DNA of 64,000 bases from Pyrenula massariospora. Lineage: Eukaryota > Ascomycota > Eurotiomycetes > Pyrenulales > Pyrenulaceae. The notes under the pieces are model-generated. The model made no database searches. It saw nothing but the letters and a program-made list of their open reading frames with translations, and was not told where the DNA came from. Shown piece after piece: positions 12,758-23,091 of the stretch. How positions within the stretch are numbered: the first letter of the stretch is position 1; each line of letters starts with the position of its first letter. The translations under genes and the position numbers were made by a program. Location: positions 2,294,001 through 2,358,000 of the forward strand of contig JAGFMI010000003.1 in assembly GCA_021030905.1 (NCBI GenBank). The letters are read 5' to 3'.

Positions 12758-15700
12758 AGGAACACTACATCACCCAATACAATAACCGCTCTGTCGTATC
12801 CATAGTCTGAAATGCTTTTCGAATCACCGCATCAAGGAACTACCCCTTCTACGCCGCCGACAACCTCAAAGCTTTCCACATCCAACAAACATTTCCTGCC
12901 CGCGTCTTTCTCGGAGTCAGAGTCGACAATCTTCTCACAACAATCCGGTCCTCTCAATAGATTGGTGGTCTGCAAACATTGCTCCAAGCCCTTCACTCAA
13001 CCTTGTATTCGATCCTAAACCCCTAAAGTCTTACCTTCGCATTGTCAACAACAGCCACTCACCATCACCGCCAATCTACTTACCTAACCTTTGCCAAATG
13101 TCAACCCCTTGCAATGCACACCACACCAGCCCACCAGCCCAAAAACCCCGCCCGTTAAAACGCAATGTGAACATGCCCTCGCCCCGGAAATGCTGCCGGC
13201 GAAGCTCGTCTTATTTCTCCGAGATACCTCCTCAGCATCAACCCTCGCCAGATTCCTTCTCATCTCCTTCCCACGCTCTCAGGACGCTCCACGATATTCG
13301 TCTCCCATTTCCCCCCTTCATCCAACAGCCAAGCAGCCTCGCTGGACGCCGGCCCGCATTCACGCAAGTCTTGCCCTCGAGACCTCGAAGTCCTATCGTT
13401 AACGAAGACTCCTTTCCATATTGCGATAAACCTAACCCCGTCCCTCTCGCGGTGTCCATCGATATTCGCACCAGTCGATATCCACACCTCATATTCCGCC
13501 CGGGATGAATTGCTCACCGTGCTCACGTTCTCCCGCTCACTTTTGATTTACTCTACTCCCCAGAGCTGTCTCATCTGTCCTTCTCCCTCAGAGCAAAACT
13601 CCTACGGCGTCTAACGGAACTACGCTCCAAATCCTCACGACCCCCAGAGAAGAGTCAGGCCATATAATCCACACCTCCCCTACCCATCCCAATACCCGTC
13701 GCTCTCTCACCGACCCCAGAAGGTATTTGAACCAGGATTACTCACAGCCACCATTCTACGTCTTCGAGGTTACAAGCTCGTGCACATCTATCTGAGGATG
13801 CGAGAGTACGATGGGTACATACATAGCTACAATCATAGTAATTCCCAGAGCACTGCCCCCGTGAATCGATAGACAAACACTCCTTACAAACATACATAAA
13901 CATGCACATCCCCCCTTCCGCGCCCTTAAACGTCAGAAAACCTCCATATCTAGATTTCTGCAGAGGGCGTACATTAAGCATAGCAAACCAAACCAAACCC
14001 CTCACCTCACCGGTGGGGCATAGAGAGCCCCCATCTGTAATGGCTGGGTGATGTGGCGCGCATGGGTTCTGCGTGTCGGCGAAGGGCAAGGTAACTGGGA
14101 CGGTGAGGGGTTGGTGGGGTAGAGAGGATGGGAGGGAGGGAGGGAGGGAGGTGTATCCCGACATGCCGCTGTGATGTGCGAGATATAGTACTGTTAGACC
14201 GCAATTCCAACTCGGACTACAATCTGCAGCGGTTCTGGCCGGGCTAATACTAATTTAGTGCTTGAGGAGGGGGGAGAGTGGTATGTCATTAGAAGAAGGG
14301 GGGGAAGGTTGAAGTGAAGGGTGTGGTCTGTGTGGTCGGCCGTGGTGATAAGTACTATATATTGGAAGGCGGGAGGGGAGGCGCCGGCAGAATATGGAGG
14401 GTAGTAAAGTGACGGGTGATGGTTTTTTAGGCGGTTAGCTCGTCGGGAGTTCTGGAATTTTAACGGGGAAATGAAGTGGATAAGGGTAAAGTCACGGTCC
14501 AAATGAGGGGATCGTAGTAGGGACGGTGAGTTGGGGCGTTTGGAAGGGGATGTGTCCTCGGGGGGAGGAAGGGAGGATGGGCTGATGGCGTGGTTGAATA
14601 TCAGAGGAGGTTGGGGAGAGGATGTTTTGGACAGGTAGTAGAAGCAAAGGAAGTGTAGAGATAAAGGTATTGCGGGTTGGGGTGAGAAGGGATATAGGGG
14701 TTTTAGCCATGAACAGCGGAGAGCATTTGATGTGGGATTTTCGAAAATTTCGGGGACCGCAACTGAGGCGAGATGGAATTGTAGTGTCGTGAGATAAGGT
14801 TAACTTGATAAAGAATGTTGTGGTAGTTGGGAGGCAGGGTTTCTGATCACTGGAGCAAAAGTGCTCTGTTAAGTTATAAGCAAGGTGTAATTAGGAAATG
14901 CAGAAGATGTGGGATCTGGGTGTGCTACAGTCATGCCTTGATATAGATAATTCTTGGAAGATAAGGAACTCAATTAATTGACTCTGTACGCCTCCAATAA
15001 TGTCTCATCGACCTCGGTCTACTGTAGCTATGGCGATGAAGGCCGCTGCTTCAAAAAGAAGGGAGCTAGATCGATGTGAGAAGAACACAGTTGAATGTAT
15101 GTCACTTGCCAATATCGAGACTTGACTGTACTGCGAGCTGGCTGTTCTCTTGACATGGCCCTTTAGAAGTGCTATCTGTTGTCATTGATCAAGGGTCTTG
15201 TAGAGACGGCAGAGTTAACTTTGCCTCACAGACTGGGATTCACTAGAACTGGAATGAGTTGGGTGCACTCCCTTGCAAGAAGAGAGATATGACAAGAAGG
15301 GAATGATCGATACGGAAGCCCGGAACATTATCGTCAAATCGTCGCCAGCATGAGGCGTGCATTGGTCTCGCCTTGAGGTTTTTTCAGCCAGTGTCTATCT
15401 CAATGCACCCTGTCTGTCTTGAGACTCTGCTTTCGGCCTGGAAATATGTGATCATATGTCTGGCTCGGATGGTCTTTCTCCCGACATTAGTGTTGTCAAG
15501 ATGTCTTCACATTTGAATCCTGATGCTGGAAAATATCCTCGAGCCGCGTCGGGAGATGAACCGTAATAGGAATATGGTAGACGCCATTAGGTAGAACTTA
15601 CGCTAAAGGTTGTGTCAGATTTGGACGGATGAGCTTGTCTGCCGTTTAGACTTTGTCTTCTAAGCATAGGCATGGTCTAGATAGTGAATGGGGTAGTTCG

Positions 15701-16542
15701 CAGAAGAACTGGCGGTGAGCGGCTTTGATCCTATGACCGCGGCCCGAAAGCGAAGGCGTCAAGAAAGCGGTAAGAGAAGATTACATGAAATTGTGGCGAA
15801 CGTTGTAGGGTATGGGGTCTATCTAGTGTGATGGCTTATTGAAGATGATGCTAAGAGCCACTCCTCGGGGTAATGTGTGCTTGGCCGCCATGCAAGGCTC
15901 CAGCATTTTAGCTCCGACAAAAAACTTGGGCTCATTCTCGTTGAGGCTACTCACGCTAGTAATCTTATACGGACCTTGAGCTGCTCCCGATAGCAAGGTT
16001 TACGTACGTTGGCGGCTCCATATTCCCTTGAAGCGAAGCCCGGATGTCGCAATGAATGCGAGCGGCCACCTGATCACTCAGGCAGGTTGTCAAGGTAGAT
16101 GACAACGATGAAAGGGTTTTGTGGGTCGACGAACGAGTGGAAGGCGGTTCAACGTTAAGGATCAGAGTTTTAGTCAATGGTCTATTGCACATTCGGTATG
16201 AGTAAACGTTGGGTCAAAAGAAGTCTCAGGTTTTGCGAAATAGTTTCCACTTTCCGCTCCGAAATGGACCCATCATCAAGGCCGGTGGACACGGGATGCG
16301 GCCCCTACTGACTAGTTTCAATGTTACAAGACCTTATTAATATTTCGTCTTTATTGACTGGCCGTTGATTCGGACGACTGGGCAAGGAAGACCCGGGAGC
16401 GTAACGTCGGGACTTCCCGGGGCGAGACGCCCAAGTTGGTGTTGGTCACTTACAGATCAGAGTCCTGTGAAAGCTTACCTTGGGGCTTCTCGCTGCTCAC
16501 GAGAATCAATCTACCTTTTTCTATCGGCAGCTATTCCTAACC
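12758..16542. other. 3.8 kb without a supported gene
   Basis: The first part, to about 13.7 kb, is C-rich on the plus strand, so several frames stay open and yield Pro/Ser-rich peptides (12812-13018, 13098-13508). These lack a domain and use composition rather than codon bias. From about 14.05 to 14.7 kb the plus strand is G-rich, with a GGGA run near 14128-14151 and open minus-strand frames of the same low-complexity kind. 15.0-16.5 kb is ordinary mixed sequence. An ATG-led 32-codon frame at 15000 ends at a GTATGT site but no partner exon was found. Long regulatory 5' regions or UTRs are possible; no gene is called. Confidence 0.45.
14128..14151. repeat. (GGGA)n microsatellite
   Basis: About six units of a GGGA/AGGG tetranucleotide run in a generally G-rich plus strand. 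It is a simple repeat and could form G-quadruplexes, but nothing ties it to a gene. Confidence 0.7.
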
Positions 16543-16930
16543 ATGCCTTTGATCCATATTATATTGTTTGCCTTCAAGCCTGCAACAGAGCAGACACTGA
16601 TAGTCGATGTAAGTAGAGTAACTTCGCCTGTGCATACCTAGGCTGAGCGTACTACACCAGGTCTGCCGTCGCATCATGGCTCTTAACACCTCATGCATCC
16701 ATCCAGCGACCCAGAAGCCGTATCTAAAAGTGTCTGTAGGAAAGGACAATAGCCCCGAAGGACAGCAAGGGGGCCTCACGCACGGTTTTGTCATGGAATT
16801 TCAGAATGAAGCGGATAGGACATTTTACTTGAAAGAGGATGCAAGTCATCTAGAATTGGAGAAATTTCTGGCCAATGTCGATGCCCTCGAGGCAATTAGA
16901 ATAATTGATTTCGAACCGGGTGTGTTCTGA
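16543..16930 (+). CDS. Dabb (stress-responsive A/B barrel) domain protein
   Basis: Two exons, 16543-16608 and 16661-16930, with a 52-nt GTAAGT/CAG intron, give a complete 111-residue protein. Exon 1 encodes MPLIHIILFAFKPATEQT, the typical first strand of a Dabb barrel (IHIVLFxFK). Exon 2 carries KDNSPEGQQGGLTHGFVMEF and DRTFYLKEDASHLELEKFL, the two most conserved blocks, and ends VDFxxGVF-like (IDFEPGVF). Dabb proteins form small dimeric barrels; some act as polyketide cyclases or other small-molecule enzymes, others have stress-related roles. The gene ends 15 bp before the convergent aldo-keto reductase, so the two 3' ends overlap as transcripts. Placement beside reductases and an NRPS-like enzyme suggests a metabolic role, by inference only. 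Confidence 0.85.
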
Positions 16931-16945
16931 AAGAGGTATTCAAAT

Positions 16946-18123
16946 CTAGTCTCCGTATAATTTGATTCCCCACAACTCGTTGAAGACAGTTGTAGTTCGT
17001 CCTTCATCGCCATCCATCTTGAGCGAGTTCAGAGCCTTGAAGTCTTCTGCAGGTAGCTTTCTCACAGCAAGATTGGATCTGATTCTCTCTGGTGTCTGAC
17101 TCTTCCCAAGCGGTATCGTACCACGCATGACTGCCCAGCTTTGCAAGACCTGGCCTTCTCCCATATCATTCTTCTTGGAGACCTCTTTAACAATGGGTTC
17201 GTCGAGTAGTCTGGTTCCTCGCGGAGTAAACGGGACATATGCAATGCCAGCATTGCCATCGTTGTTAATGATCTCGATCTTATTCGGAGCGAAGGGGCTA
17301 TATGCTAATGGTAGAATGTCTTGGGCTTTCATGAATGACAGAACATTGTCATTAGGCAACCAGGGATGGGACTCAATCTGATTTGCAGAGATCGGAATGT
17401 CTGTGGAGTAAGGAAGAATCTCTTCGAGTTGCGCAATTGCAAAATTGCTCACACCGATAGCCCGACATTTTCCAGATCGAACAAGCTCTTTTAGAGCATT
17501 CCATGTAGGTACGAAGCTACCATTGCCGCCGCGCGATGCTGCTATGCTTGAAGGCGAGTGTTCAACATCGATCAGATCTTTGCCGTTCTTGTCAGTAGCG
17601 ATCGCAAGATCTTGTGGACCAGCACCCGGGAACGCTCGAGCGGAGTCGATGTTGTCTCTCGCATGAATAGCAACTGGCCAGTGCACTAGGTACAAATCGA
17701 TATAGCCGAGCTTCATATTCCGGAGAATCATGTCCAGACATTTTCCAACATTGTGCGGTGCGGCAAACTGTGGCCAGAATTTGGAGGTGATGAAGATTTC
17801 TTCACGTGGGACTTCTGACTCTCTGATTGCTTCACCGACCTCTTCATCGACCTTTGAGACTTGTCAATGGAGCTTGCATGAAATGGCGAAAAAGCATACG
17901 CCATAATCCCAGGCACAGTCGAGGTGTCGACATCCAGCTTGCAGTGCAGTCAGTACTGCGGATTTGCACCATCCTGTTCCGCCTAGAACATGGTGAGTAT
18001 ATAGGAAGCGTCAATGACGATTGAATGTTGGGTCATACCAGCTTGCCATGTACCGAAGCCGACGCTGGGGACCTTTACGTCTCCAGAAACTGTTTTCATA
18101 CGGAATGACTTGGGCAGAGCCAT
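16946..18123 (-). CDS. Aldo-keto reductase (first of two)
   Basis: Three exons on the minus strand, 18123-18039, 17982-17900 and 17851-16946, encode 357 residues. The start MALPKSFRMK leads into VPSVGFGTWQA, the first barrel strand. The catalytic tetrad is present: D50 and Y55 in LDCAWDYG, K80 in ITSKFW, H113 in LVHWP. IGVSNF near residue 191 and the C-terminal cofactor segment (IPLGKSQTPERIRSN) are also intact, so the enzyme should be an active NAD(P)H-dependent carbonyl reductase. Between the LVHWP strand and the next helix lies an enlarged loop with TDKNGKDLIDVEH, as seen in fungal glycerol-dehydrogenase/aldehyde-reductase-type AKRs. Convergent with the Dabb gene. Probable role: reduction of an aldehyde or ketone made by the neighbouring enzymes (inference). 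Confidence 0.9.
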
Positions 18124-19919
18124 ATCATCCGGCACAGACTCACCCATCCTTCTTTCCGGTGTGCTATCTGAGTCAACGACTTGAAATTTTGTCGATAAGG
18201 TTGCTTCGAATGGAGTTTCATAAGCCTCCTGGTGCCAAATGCGAAGCCCGGGATGTCTCCGACGGTATATTGTCAGCTCGGGGTAATTGTTTGCATTGGT
18301 TCTGGGAAAAGAGGGTTCCCAAGACCAACGCTATAGTTCACTTGCCGTAGCCATTTGAAGGAGTCGCCGCCCGCGTTGACCCGGGGCTCCTAGCTGTATT
18401 TCATGGCAAGTGCCGAGGAATAAGAGGGACCTGTACAGAAACCTTGCCGAAAAGGCATAACAAGTTGACTTAACTGCGTTGGCCATAATTAAAACTAGAT
18501 GTCTAACCAAATGACAGCTTTCTCAATATAGCAAAATCCCCACTGAAAAATGATTGAGCTCCCGCTGTTGACACAGCACCTTGTTCAGGGAAAAGAATGC
18601 GCACTAGAAGGGATCAACGGCGACGTTTCTGGCGATCACGTAAAACAATATCGCTCATTAGTAATTGACTTGCGCCTCGGCAACTTTTGACATAAGCAAC
18701 CGGTATGAGGCGCACTCGTCAACTCGTGCATGCGTTTGGTCAAACGAGTTGTTCATTGTGATAGGATTTTGATGCTGGCATTGTCGGGGAGGGCTGCAGA
18801 GGCTCAAGATACACGATAGGCCAAAATGTTCCACGTAAGCACTACACCGGCGATGTTGAGGCTGAAAGGATCTATGAGATCTGGACAAGCAGGTATAATG
18901 TTGACGGCAGGAGAGTCAAAGGTTACGCAAGGATTTGAGGATTGCATGTCGGAGGCACAGACCACTGGCTGCAGGCTCCGCGCTTGGCAGTAATTTCCGC
19001 CCCCATGGAGGGACGATCAGCCGCCCGCCGTTAGATCAATGGGAACCCGCACATTTTAGTGCATCAGAGACATTATCCAGAGAACAACCTTGAATGCCAT
19101 CTCAGAAAGCCATGACTTATGTGATGGGATACTTGATCATGCTCACCTGCTCTTAAAAGGCAAGCTTGTCGACTATGGATCCGGAGGATCGTCGATCTTA
19201 CGTGCTCTCGAAGCTGATGTCCACTATTGCTTAGGAATCTAATCAAGTTTCATAGCTGACAAGCCAATTAAGCTTAATACTCGGCAGCACGGACAGCGAT
19301 AAGACAGGGCTAGAACGTGGAGTGCATTAGTATTACAAGGGGTTTCTGGTAAGCCAGCAGCGACACCAACAGGAACCAGGCAATTTAAGAACTCGAAAAC
19401 GCTTAAGCGGCATGCTGTTGGCGATGTCGGGAAGATTCAATCCGCAGGCTTCCATCGCATTCAAACCCTGTATATCTCTAGCCGTAATCTGGAGATCCTG
19501 AGAGACTAGACTTTTGACGTAAAGGTCGGTGAGAGATTTCAAGAGTGTGACCGCATGAGAGGTTGTGACTTTTTTTCTCGTGACTGGGACACGGTCCTGG
19601 AAATCCACCACGACAACTTGCGTTGCAACGTCTCCTTAATTAGGTTTCGGTAACTATAGAGCGACCTTTCTGGGGCTACTACCGCAAGAATGATGGAGCG
19701 TGAGAGACAAATGTTCAAGGAAAGGTCCATTTGATTGATCGTGAAAAGAGCCTAAAGTAGGAAGGGCTTGCAGCATAAGATTCTTTGATTTTGGAACTGG
19801 AATAGGTGCAAATTCTCCGCGTTTTTTGCTCTTCGGCCTGCCGTGTCCGCCAAACCCAATTGCCGGAACCCGTGCCATCTCGAGAACGCGTAAACATAGT
19901 TTGCCGTTCATGCTTTTGC
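18124..19919. other. Gene-free stretch between two minus-strand genes
   Basis: About 1.8 kb. Minus-strand open frames at 19333-19611, 19539-19730 and 19654-19911 lie just after the hydroxylase stop. They overlap in different frames and have no recognisable domain. The one at 19911 starts nine bases after the upstream stop, which is not how fungal genes are laid out. This may be decayed coding DNA or 3' UTR. Confidence 0.4.
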
Positions 19920-21135
19920 TTACAAGGTCTTTATCCTAACATTGTCGGCCTCAGGATATGTTGGTACAACAAAGCTAGTTGGATCATCCTCGATCTTGGC
20001 AAGTTCGACCTTGCGCTCTGCTGCGATACGGCCCCGCTCATAATGGGCTTTGGCGTCTTCTTTGTCAGTCCAGTAGGTACCAAGGACCTTGTCCCAAAAG
20101 CTGGTGTAAATGCTGTAATTGTGCTTTATTCCCCACGATTGATGATGAAGGTCATGAAAAGCGGCATCATTATCACTAATCAGACGAAGTGGGTTCCAAG
20201 GCAATACGTAACCACCATGGTCGAAAACAACCTTCAAAGTTGACCCAACATAAAACCACATACCTTGCCGGACACTCAAACCGGAGAGGCCGAAGGCTAC
20301 GGCCATACCACAAGTGTCTAGAAAGAAGCCTTCAAGTGGATGAGTATAAAGTGCTCCATAGGCATACGGAACATATAATCGATGATGGACAGCGTGAACA
20401 TTTTCTAGTGCTCTGTTAATTCAGAGTCTTCTTGCTAGTATCGAACTTACTGTATAGCCATCGATTCTCATGTTGCCAACGATGACCGAAATATTGCCAC
20501 GAGTCCGATGCGAAGATGGCGACCCCGAACTGTATCGTCGGAATGATGTACCAATAGATGACACTTGCAATGGTAATTTCCCAATCCGCAAAAGCGGGAA
20601 CTGTAATTTTGTCTCCAGTCCAATCCGTAATTGTCTGTGTGAGGTGGCCATATTTTCCTCCTATAAGCGCCGCGGCAGCGTTGGGCCGATAGACAGCAAG
20701 ATTCTGCGCTAGGCCTTTGGCATCCAGACCGATCAATGCAAGTATGTTTGGGATAGCTCGTTGCGTGATGCGTATTCGCCGAGCCCATACAGCGACATCA
20801 TATTCCTCCGAGCCCTGAAGATCACCACTGCCCAGATAACCAAGAATAATTCCAAGAAGCGTCTGGATAGCTTGGTTGCGCAAAACGCCTTTAATACATT
20901 CTGATCGTGTCACAGTGTTGCGGGTCAGCTCTTCAGCTGAAGTGTGCTGCTTGTACTTGTCTAAAAAGATCGTCCCGTCGATGTAATCGAAGATGACTGA
21001 TCCAACCCAATACGCAAGAACCGGAAGGATCAGTGATAAATGCAAATCTGAGATTCCCGGTATCAAAGGGGGTACAGGATGGAGAGAATATGACGGGAGG
21101 GGAGGAAGATCTGATGCGTAGGTGAAGTTAGACAT
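19920..21135 (-). CDS. SUR2-like fatty-acid hydroxylase superfamily protein (sphinganine C4-hydroxylase-like)
   Basis: Two exons, 21135-20451 and 20410-19920, joined across a very short 40-nt GTAAGT/GAG intron, give 391 residues. Several membrane helices are visible, with PAFADWEITIASVIYWYIIP before the first His cluster. The di-iron histidine boxes are complete: H218-RWQ-H222, H234-AV-HH238 and H314-DL-HH318, plus a conserved FDHGGY segment. The order and the context HHQSWGIKHNYSIYTSFWD match the yeast Sur2 family, ER enzymes that hydroxylate C4 of the sphingoid base to make phytosphingosine. Fungi carry one housekeeping SUR2 and often extra copies in biosynthetic clusters. The N-terminus, with an about 50-residue extension before the second helix pair, and the location next to an NRPS-like reductase make the second case plausible here. 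Substrate unknown. Confidence 0.88.
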
Positions 21136-23091
21136 TGCAGAGGCCGAAATTTAATGGTAGATGCAGAGCATTCATCAAAGGCCATGCAAAAGGCGGGGGG
21201 GAGATCTATATCAGTTTCTGAAAAGGCAGACAGTAGGAAAGTAATATGGCAAAGTACCGAGCAACCCGGAACATCAGGAAAAACGAGTGATCTTCAAGAG
21301 GGGCGAGGCGATTGTCCCTGCACAATCAATTGGGCATAGATACAGGGTCCGCACACTGGCCGACTACGCATGGCGATCAAGTGTGTTTCTGCAGCATTCC
21401 TTACCGGAGGAGCCCTTGTAGCTTTATGGCGAATGGAAAGGCAGAGTTGGTGCGGGACGACAGGCTCTTCTAGGCCACTCGGCAAGCCGGTCGATTCGTG
21501 AAGTCCACACTATGTATTGGGGTTCACTCCGCTTTAGCCCCGACAAGCCATCCAACAGACACATGATGTTCTGTACGTTCTTAACGTGTCATTCTTTCTC
21601 CAAGATCAAGTCAAGGCTTGACGTCGTTTTTGTCACTTGTAATTTGAAGGGGAACCCGCTAGCGCGCTTTGCCCGCTCCACTATTCAGATCAAACAGATG
21701 AGCTCAGGTGGTATCATGATGCGCTAGGAAGCCTATAGCCAGAAGCTAGCGTTGGAACGAGTCGAAAGTTCATTGAGGGGCGAGAGGGATCAGGAAGAAG
21801 TCTGCTGTCGTAATTGAGCGGCGTAGTGACTGTGGTTGGCTCGGGGACATTTGGGATAAATCCTCTTCTCAATCTCACGCCAATTTCTGTAGCTGCTTGT
21901 GGCCTTGATGGGCTGCCGTGGCCTATTTCGGTTGTCAATTGTTGGTGTTGCTGGTCTCGATGTGCGTACTGTCCATACACTTTGGGTACTCCGGAATGAA
22001 TCGCGTTGGACTATTCTCTGACTGGACTAGCGCCTGTTCCTCCGCTGCCGGACGTGTCTCTTTGGCCTCAACTCGCCTAACTTACGAGGCTAGAATTTCG
22101 ATTTACTTCACATTTGGGTGACTGCTCTTTGCATTCGATCCACAGCGCTTTCTCATAGGGCCCGTTGCTTCCGTCCCACTGAGCATTTACAGACACGGTA
22201 TGTCGACAACTAGTGCAGGGCCCCATGAACCTGTCATTGAGGCACCAACATAACGTGCTCCTTTCCTCAAGTCTTCCCGATGACGTTCTACAGAACGTTC
22301 CTAGCCCCATCATAAGTTTATACTGCGTTTTTTCATAGTCTATGGATGCCACTGGTCTTTATTGGATCTACAAACTGTGTTTTTGACCGTGTTCCCGTGC
22401 TGTTGCATTAAATGTCCACATTGTGTCAGATCTTTGTACGGAAAGGATCCAGTCTGTCAAGCTTGTTACGTCTTGTGATAGTTCCGGAAATGATGGCCTG
22501 TTTCTTTTACGACAAGGGCCGTTGCTGATGGCGGTGCCATTGAGGTGAACATCACCGCCATTTGGATCGTTTTTTCGTGCTCAAATTCCGACCCGTTGGA
22601 CCGTACCACGCGCTAGATGGCCCCTTCCAACGAACTAGAGTCCAGCCTAATCTTAGGGTGTAATCCCTTAAGCATTCAGAATGGCAATGGTTGCAATTTA
22701 CCCCGACCGTGTTACCCTGGACTCATCACGCTCTACAACTATTTCTGCATTCCGACATGTTCCAGCAGGAGTGGGTCTTCAAGACTCTGTGTGCATGGCC
22801 AACATTTACCATTGAGCAGGGTCAGCGTAAATCCCAGGTCTCGGTCCTGACAATGGATTTGTCGAGGCATCTGCATTTAGATCGACCCACAATGCTCTCC
22901 AAGAGAGGCTTGTCGTCCGATTTGTGCTGTCTTGGACTCGATTCTGGCCCTCAGACTTACATATATTCGTCGGCCGCTACTGCAATTTGTCCATATCTAA
23001 ATCGTATTTGCTGGATTTCTTAGTGTCTACCGGATGGTTAGGGGGAAACCCACACCCAGAGACCACATAGCGGCCTATCCTGCAGTTGGCA
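21136..23091. promoter_or_regulatory. Divergent promoter region between hydroxylase and NRPS-like gene
   Basis: About 2 kb separate two divergent starts, so control elements for both genes must lie here. Open frames at 21714-21980 and 22077-22352 (minus) and 22617-23023 (plus) have no domain; the minus pair might be a decayed gene. The plus frame just upstream of the NRPS-like start does not resemble a condensation domain, so I do not extend the NRPS upstream. No regulator-binding motif could be assigned by eye. Confidence 0.4.

Noticed and set aside
13098-13508. Pro/Ser-rich 136-codon plus-strand frame
   Set aside because: C-rich composition keeps several frames open at once, including the opposite strand; no domain or exon partner.
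15000-15096. ATG-led 32-codon frame ending at a GTATGT donor
   Set aside because: No acceptor downstream gives a sensible second exon.
19654-19911. ATG-led minus-strand frame right after the SUR2-like stop
   Set aside because: It would start nine bases after another gene's stop on the same strand, has no domain, and overlaps other frames; fungal genes are not arranged this way.
22691-23023. Possible condensation domain upstream of the NRPS-like gene
   Set aside because: The frame shows no HHxxxDG or other condensation motif and ends before the A-T-R start.
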